A DNA stretch of 10,421 nt, taken from positions 1 through 10,421 of the forward strand of contig CANQQN010000057.1 of assembly GCA_947625995.1 (NCBI GenBank), given 5' to 3'. Below the pieces are notes generated by a model. That model searched no databases. It was given only the letters and a program-made list of their open reading frames with translations, and was not told the origin of the DNA. The position numbers were made by a program, and so were the translations under genes. The stretch comes from an uncultured Lachnospiraceae bacterium (GTDB lineage Bacteria; Bacillota; Clostridia; Lachnospirales; Lachnospiraceae). Below, one piece after another: positions 6,481-10,421 of the stretch. Position 1 is the stretch's first letter; every line of letters begins with the position of its first letter.

Positions 6481-7740
6481 ATGGTTGCAGAACTCATCAG
6501 TGTAGGCACGGAAATATTGCTTGGAAATATTGTGAATACAAACGCCGCTTATCTGGCGGAGCAGTGCGCTGCCCTCGGACTTTCCCTGTATTACCAGACG
6601 GTAGTGGGGGACAATGAGGAGCGGCTCTGCGGCGCCGTAAAAGAGGCTCTTGGCCGTTCGGATATCGTGATCCTTACAGGCGGACTTGGCCCCACAAAGG
6701 ACGACCTTACAAAAGAGGCGGTGGCGAAGGTCACAGGCAGGAAGCTTGTGGAGGATAAAAAAGCCAGAAAGGTGATCGAGGATTTTTTTCGGGCAAGACA
6801 AACAGATCCAAAAGATATCACCAAGAATAACTGGAAACAGGCGTTGATCCCGGAAGGGGCCCTCGTTGTTGAAAACAAAAACGGCACGGCGCCGGGGCTC
6901 ATTGTAAGGGAGGACAATAAGCACATCATTCTTCTGCCGGGGCCTCCCGGAGAGATGAAGGCCATGTTTGCAGAATACATTTTTCCTTATCTGCAGAAGC
7001 AGAATCCGGGCATTATCTATTCCCGCATGGTGAAGCTTTGCGGCATCGGGGAGAGCAGGGTGGAGACGATGATCCGCGATCTGATAGACGGACAGACCAA
7101 TCCCACCATCGCGCCCTACGCGAAGCTTGGCGAGGTGCATCTGCGGATCACCGCAAAAGCGGAGGACGAAGGGCAGGGCAAGAAACTGGTAAAACCCATG
7201 ATCCGGGAACTGAAAAAGAGGTTTGGGTTTTATATTTATTCCACCAACGAGAGAGAGACGCTGGAGGAAGTGGTGGTGACGCTGTTAAAGGAAATGAATT
7301 ATACCTTCGCGGCGGCGGAATCCTGCACGGGAGGACTGCTCACCGCCCGTCTGGTGAATGTGGCAGGCGTTTCCGATGTACTGAAGCAGGGGTATGTGAC
7401 CTATTCCAACAAGGCAAAGCATAAGCTGCTGGGCGTTCCCAAGGCCATGATCAAAAAACATGGGGCGGTCAGCGAAAAGGTGGCATATGAGATGGCAAAA
7501 GGGGCCGCTTTGAATGCGGGCGCCGATGTGAGCGTGGCTGTCACAGGCGTTGCCGGCCCGGACGGCGGCACGCCGGAAAAACCGGTAGGCACCGTGTTCA
7601 TCGGGTGCTCGGTGAAGGGACAGGTAACCGTGCGGGAGTATCATTTTGACGGCAGCCGGCAGAAGGTGCGGGAAAACACGGTGGTGTGTGCCCTGACGCA
7701 GCTGCGGGAGTGTATGCTTACCCGGCCCAAGGTAAAATAA
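6481..7740 (+). CDS. cinA: CinA family protein (MoaB/MogA-like domain plus PncC amidase domain)
   Basis: A 419-residue two-domain protein. The N-terminal COG1058 domain, related to molybdopterin-binding folds, shows VGTEILLGNIVNTNAAYLAE (8-27), T-G-G-L-G-P-T-K-D-D (66-75) and L-P-G-P-P-G-E-M-K (152-160). The C-terminal PncC domain, an NMN deamidase fold, shows A-A-E-S-C-T-G-G (278-285) with the catalytic Ser281, G-Y-V-T-Y-S-N (304-310), V-T-G-V-A-G-P-D-G-G (354-363) and P-V-G-T-V-F-I-G (368-375). By family knowledge such proteins hydrolyse NMN to nicotinic acid mononucleotide and/or ADP-ribose, recycling pyridine nucleotides; a competence link is known in some Firmicutes. GAAGGA (6466-6471) inside the pgsA end is nine bases before the ATG, so the two genes are translated in close coupling. 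It is the last gene of the run. recA, which often follows cinA in Firmicutes, is absent here. Confidence 0.95.
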   Translation: MVAELISVGTEILLGNIVNTNAAYLAEQCAALGLSLYYQTVVGDNEERLCGAVKEALGRSDIVILTGGLGPTKDDLTKEAVAKVTGRKLVEDKKARKVIEDFFRARQTDPKDITKNNWKQALIPEGALVVENKNGTAPGLIVREDNKHIILLPGPPGEMKAMFAEYIFPYLQKQNPGIIYSRMVKLCGIGESRVETMIRDLIDGQTNPTIAPYAKLGEVHLRITAKAEDEGQGKKLVKPMIRELKKRFGFYIYSTNERETLEEVVVTLLKEMNYTFAAAESCTGGLLTARLVNVAGVSDVLKQGYVTYSNKAKHKLLGVPKAMIKKHGAVSEKVAYEMAKGAALNAGADVSVAVTGVAGPDGGTPEKPVGTVFIGCSVKGQVTVREYHFDGSRQKVRENTVVCALTQLRECMLTRPKVK

Positions 7741-7750
7741 ATAATCAGTC

Positions 7751-7784
7751 AAAAAGAGGTGTGATCTTTCACACTTCTTTTTTT
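7751..7784 (+). terminator. Strong intrinsic terminator after cinA
   Basis: AAGAGGTGTG (7754-7763) pairs with CACACTTCTT (7770-7779) over ten positions with one G-T pair and a six-base loop (7764-7769). A run of seven T residues (7778-7784) follows. The A-rich stretch before the stem can also pair with the T run, so it could act on both strands. It closes the yicC-cinA transcript. Confidence 0.9.
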
Positions 7785-7794
7785 GCGCCCTTTT

Positions 7795-7825
7795 TTGGAT
7801 AAATCATGGCAAATTTACCGATAAT
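7795..7825 (+). promoter_or_regulatory. Putative promoter of the GH2-transporter unit
   Basis: GATAAT (7820-7825) matches the -10 consensus at five of six positions. The best -35 candidate is TTGGAT (7795-7800), 19 bases away, which is longer than ideal and only partly consensus. A weak, possibly activator-dependent or repressed promoter is the reading. An overlapping TATACA at 7825-7830 is an alternative -10 box. The placement between the terminator and the leader palindrome supports it. Confidence 0.45.
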
Positions 7826-7841
7826 ATACAACAGGAAATGT

Positions 7842-7868
7842 CCGGCGGTCTGCGGCCGCAGCCGCCGG
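7842..7868 (+). repeat. 27-base GC-rich inverted repeat in the GH2 leader
   Basis: CCGGCGG (7842-7848) and CCGCCGG (7862-7868) are exact reverse complements. They flank the perfect 12-base palindrome CTGCGGCCGCAG (7850-7861), with a single unpaired T at 7849. In RNA this forms an 11-pair stem with a one-base bulge and a GGCC loop, and G7840-C7870 can extend it. No T run follows, so it is not a terminator. It lies about 10 bases beyond the putative transcription start and 21 bases before the Shine-Dalgarno. It could be an operator for a dimeric repressor or a 5' mRNA-stabilising hairpin; the sequence does not decide between them. Confidence 0.75.
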
Positions 7869-7889
7869 GCGGAAAAGTCAAGATGTGTC

Positions 7890-7897
7890 AAAGGAGG
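7890..7897 (+). promoter_or_regulatory. Strong ribosome binding site fixing the GH2 start
   Basis: AAAGGAGG (7890-7897), an eight-base match to the anti-Shine-Dalgarno, is six bases before the ATG at 7904. This selects 7904 over the in-frame ATG at 7838, which precedes the leader palindrome and lacks a usable site. Confidence 0.85.
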
Positions 7898-7903
7898 CAG
7901 ATT

Positions 7904-10171
7904 ATGCGTAAGGTAATCGAATTGAACGAAGGCTGGAAATTCATCCGGCAGGATGCGGGCCTTCCGGAACAGTTTCCGGCAGACTGGGAGACGGTGGACC
8001 TGCCCCACTCATGGAATGCGGTGGATGGCCACGACGGAAACGGCAGCTACTACAGAGGGACATGCTGGTACGCAAAGACTTTTGAAACTCCCAAGCAGCC
8101 TCTTCCCGGCGGGAAAGTCTATGTGGAGGTACTGGCGGCGGGACAGCAGGCCACCGTGTATGTCAACGGAAAACAGGCCGTTTATCATGAGGGCGGCTAT
8201 TCCATCTTCCGTGCGGACGTCACCAACCTTTGCAGGGAAGAAGGGGAAAACCTGTTGGCCATCGCCTGCAGTAACGAGATGAAGGACAGCGTATATCCCC
8301 AGTCCGCGGATTTTACATTTTACGGCGGTCTGTACAGAGGCGTCAATTTGATCAGCGTGCCGGATGCCCACTTTGATCTGGATTATTACGGGGGCTGCGG
8401 TCTGATGGTGACGCCGAAGCCCTGTGATTGCGGCGGCGCGGCATTTGAGATCACTTCTTATGTGACGGATCCGGACGAAAATTTTACGGTGTTGTACACC
8501 GTTTATGACGAGGAAGGCAAGGAAGTGGCCGGCGCCTGCCGTCCTGCCGACGATACCACAGTGACCCTTCATGTGCCGTCGGCCCACAGATGGAATATTG
8601 ACGATCCTTATCTTTATAGGGTGGAAGCCCTTTTGCAGCGCAGAAACGAAGCCTGCGACCGGATTGAGATACAGGCAGGCGTCCGCAGCTTTTCCTGCGA
8701 TCCGCAAAAAGGGTTTATCTTAAACGGCGTGGAGACGCCTCTGCGGGGCGTCAGCCGTCATCAGGACAGGCTTTATCAGGGCAACGCCCTTACATGGGAG
8801 GATCACTATGAGGATGCGCTGATCATCAAGGAACTGGGAGCCAATACCGTTCGTCTGGCCCATTATCAGCATTCTCAGGATTTTTACGATGCCTGTGACG
8901 AGCTTGGCTTCATAGTCTGGGCGGAGATTCCCTTTATCAGCGTGATGAACAAGGATCCCGACGCCCATAAAAACTGCATCACACAGCTAAAGGAGTTGAT
9001 CGTTCAGAATTATAACCATCCTTCCATCTGCTTCTGGGGTATCTCCAATGAGATCCTCATCGGCGGGATCTCCCAACAGCTGGTGGAGAACCACAAGGAA
9101 TTGAATGCCATTGCAAAGGAACTGGATCCTACCCGGCTTACCGCCATCGCCCATGTGTCCATGACACCGGTGGAAAGTCCCATGCACACTGTCACCGATG
9201 TGATCAGTTACAACCATTATTTTGGCTGGTACGGCGGAAAGACGGAGGACAACGGACCGTGGATGGATCGTTTCCATGAGGCGCATCCCGACCTGTGTCT
9301 GGGGCTTTCTGAATATGGCTGCGAGGGTATTGTCACTTATCACGGCCCGAATCCCGCATGCAAGGATTACAGTGAGGAATATCAGGCGTTCTATCATGAA
9401 TATATGGCAAAGATGCTCAGCCAGCGTCCGTGGATCTGGTCCAGCTATGTGTGGAACATGTTTGATTTCGGTTGTGCCGCCAGAAATGAGGGAGGCGTGG
9501 CAGGCCGCAACAATAAGGGTCTTGTAACCATGGACCGAAAGACAAAAAAAGACAGTTATTATATTTACAAGGCGTACTGGAACAAAGAACCCATGGTGCA
9601 CCTCTGCGGCAGGCGTTACGCAAAAAGAGCGGGAGATACCACCAAGATCCGCGTCTATTCCAACCAGCCTGCGGTAACACTTTTTGTCAACGGGGAAAAG
9701 ACGGAGGAAAAGACTGCCGATAAAGTGTTTGTATTTACAGTTTCCCTTCAGGAAGGAATGAATCAGATCCTTGCCGTGGCAGGGGATGTGAAGGATTCCA
9801 TGACCATTGAGAAGGTAGAGACGGAGCCTTCCATCTATGTGCTTCCGGAGGTCAATGAACGGGCGGAGGGCGTGGCCAACTGGTTTGCCTCTGTGGGAGA
9901 TCTGGACCTGAAAGCCCCTATGGAATTTCCGGAAGGCATGTACAGCATCAAGGATTCCATGGAGGACATCGCCAAGAATCCGAAGGCCCTTGAGATTGTT
10001 GTAAAGGCTGTTAAATTGGCCATGAATATGGAGGTAAAGCCCGGCGAGGGCATGTGGGATATGATGAAGACCATGGATATGGAATCCATCGTTACCATGG
10101 CAGGCTCTATGCTGCCGGAAGGCTTTGCCGAAAGCCTCAACGCAAAGCTGATCAAGATCAAAAAAGCGTGA
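7904..10171 (+). CDS. Glycoside hydrolase family 2 enzyme (beta-galactosidase/beta-glucuronidase type)
   Basis: A 755-residue protein with no signal peptide, so cytoplasmic. The GH2 N-terminal sugar-binding domain covers about 1-155 (D-L-P-H-S-W-N at 32-38, FTFYGGLYRGVNLI at 137-150). An immunoglobulin-like domain covers about 156-265, and the TIM barrel about 266-560, with R-G-V-S-R-H-Q-D at 281-288. The proposed acid/base is Glu383 (G-I-S-N-E) and the nucleophile Glu470 (L-S-E-Y-G). N-N-K-G at 536-539 aligns with the N-x-K motif that reads the carboxylate in beta-glucuronidases, but the same motif occurs in related GH2 proteins, so the substrate is not settled. A further beta domain (about 562-640) contains V-T-L-F-V-N-G-E. 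The last 90 residues form an unusual helical, Met-rich tail with D-S-M-E-D-I-A-K-N-P (684-693). The gene has its own leader and probably shares a transcript with the sugar symporter 77 bases downstream. Confidence 0.93.
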   Translation: MRKVIELNEGWKFIRQDAGLPEQFPADWETVDLPHSWNAVDGHDGNGSYYRGTCWYAKTFETPKQPLPGGKVYVEVLAAGQQATVYVNGKQAVYHEGGYSIFRADVTNLCREEGENLLAIACSNEMKDSVYPQSADFTFYGGLYRGVNLISVPDAHFDLDYYGGCGLMVTPKPCDCGGAAFEITSYVTDPDENFTVLYTVYDEEGKEVAGACRPADDTTVTLHVPSAHRWNIDDPYLYRVEALLQRRNEACDRIEIQAGVRSFSCDPQKGFILNGVETPLRGVSRHQDRLYQGNALTWEDHYEDALIIKELGANTVRLAHYQHSQDFYDACDELGFIVWAEIPFISVMNKDPDAHKNCITQLKELIVQNYNHPSICFWGISNEILIGGISQQLVENHKELNAIAKELDPTRLTAIAHVSMTPVESPMHTVTDVISYNHYFGWYGGKTEDNGPWMDRFHEAHPDLCLGLSEYGCEGIVTYHGPNPACKDYSEEYQAFYHEYMAKMLSQRPWIWSSYVWNMFDFGCAARNEGGVAGRNNKGLVTMDRKTKKDSYYIYKAYWNKEPMVHLCGRRYAKRAGDTTKIRVYSNQPAVTLFVNGEKTEEKTADKVFVFTVSLQEGMNQILAVAGDVKDSMTIEKVETEPSIYVLPEVNERAEGVANWFASVGDLDLKAPMEFPEGMYSIKDSMEDIAKNPKALEIVVKAVKLAMNMEVKPGEGMWDMMKTMDMESIVTMAGSMLPEGFAESLNAKLIKIKKA

Positions 10172-10174
10172 CCG

Positions 10175-10200
10175 CGGCATTTTGCGCAGGGAAGATGCCG
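10175..10200 (+). other. Possible hairpin between the GH2 gene and the transporter gene
   Basis: CGGCAT (10175-10180) and ATGCCG (10195-10200) are exact inverted repeats with a 14-base loop. There is no T run after it, so termination is unlikely. It might affect stability or relative expression within the transcript, or be chance. Confidence 0.3.
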
Positions 10201-10248
10201 GCAAGAACACGTGGCATACAAATCTATGAATAAAGGAACGATGCAGTT

Positions 10249-10421
10249 ATGGCAAAAAAAATAACAGAATCTCAGGTGCCGCCCTTTGGCATCAGGGACA
10301 AGCTCGGATATATGTTCGGCGATTTCGGAAATGATTTTACTTTTATTTTGTCCTCTTCCTTCATGCTGAAGTTTTATACGGACGTGATGGGGATCGACGC
10401 GGCAGTGGTGGGCCTGCTGAT
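10249..10421 (+). CDS. GPH-family glycoside/sugar:cation symporter, N-terminal part (continues beyond the window)
   Basis: Fifty-seven codons are visible before the window ends. After a short polar start, the protein reads K-L-G-Y-M-F-G-D-F-G-N-D-F then a hydrophobic segment with F-M-L-K-F-Y-T-D-V-M-G-I and VVGLL. This is the first transmembrane helix and following region of the glycoside-pentoside-hexuronide (MelB/UidB/XynP-like) family, where G-D-x-G-N near the start is a hallmark. These proteins import glycosides together with Na+ or H+. AAAGGA (10232-10237) lies 11 bases before the ATG, somewhat far. An ATG at 10241 is nearer but its frame stops after seven codons. Pairing with the cytoplasmic GH2 enzyme suggests that this transporter brings in the GH2 substrate. 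Which sugar cannot be told from this fragment. Confidence 0.88.
   Translation, partial: MAKKITESQVPPFGIRDKLGYMFGDFGNDFTFILSSSFMLKFYTDVMGIDAAVVGLL

Noticed and set aside
5941..7140. Antisense open frame (399 codons) opposite pgsA and cinA
   Set aside because: It spans two clear genes on the other strand and shows no family motif; codon-bias shadow.
7842..7868. Leader palindrome as a terminator or attenuator
   Set aside because: No T run follows the stem and no alternative pairing partner or leader peptide is evident.
7838..7903. 22-residue N-terminal extension of the GH2 enzyme from the ATG at 7838
   Set aside because: It would translate the leader palindrome into a Gly/Pro-rich peptide, lacks a properly spaced ribosome binding site, and competes with the strong site before 7904.
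8987..10210. Long antisense open frame (407 codons) opposite the GH2 gene
   Set aside because: It lies wholly against a well-supported GH2 coding region, its translation is rich in His/Arg/Cys without any recognisable domain, and it has no promising ribosome binding context. It is a by-product of codon bias.
10241..10264. ATG at 10241 as transporter start
   Set aside because: Closer to AAAGGA, but its frame stops after seven codons; only the ATG at 10249 opens the GPH-family frame.

Overview
This window looks like a chromosomal segment from a Lachnospiraceae-type Clostridium (Firmicutes) of roughly balanced GC content. That placement is inferred from the order rqcH - yicC - gmk - rpoZ - rimO - pgsA - cinA, the short 80-residue omega subunit, AAAGGAG-type ribosome binding sites and near-consensus sigma-A promoter spacing. 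No taxonomic marker such as rRNA is present. All genes lie on the + strand.

Layout. (1) Positions 2-256 hold the C-terminal end of a glycerol kinase gene. It is followed closely by a small secreted lipoprotein (282-947) and by rqcH (962-2695), the ribosome quality-control factor that elongates stalled nascent chains with alanine. (2) A gap at 2696-2835 holds a weak terminator-like hairpin and a near-perfect sigma-A promoter. This promoter appears to drive a tight housekeeping run: yicC (RNase family), gmk (guanylate kinase), rpoZ (RNA polymerase omega), rimO (ribosomal protein S12 methylthiotransferase), pgsA (phosphatidylglycerophosphate synthase) and cinA (nucleotide-damage/NMN amidase protein). 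Gaps inside the run are 3-35 bases. It ends at a strong intrinsic terminator (7751-7784). (3) A separate carbohydrate-use unit follows: a large GH2 glycosidase (7904-10171) and the start of a GPH-family sugar:cation symporter (10249 to the window end). The symporter would import a glycoside that the cytoplasmic GH2 enzyme then cleaves. The GH2 leader carries a striking 27-base GC-rich inverted repeat between a putative promoter and the Shine-Dalgarno site.

The first two regions are core functions: translation rescue, RNA turnover, guanine nucleotide supply, transcription, ribosome modification and phospholipid synthesis. The third region is accessory metabolism joined to the core block after cinA, where recA commonly follows in related Firmicutes. 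I see no phage, insertion sequence, CRISPR array, tRNA or rRNA, and no clear candidate for an undescribed multi-gene system. The items most worth checking are the GH2 leader palindrome, the Met-rich helical tail and unresolved substrate of the GH2 enzyme, the absence of a remA-type gene between yicC and gmk, and the uncertain start of gmk beside a GGGG run.
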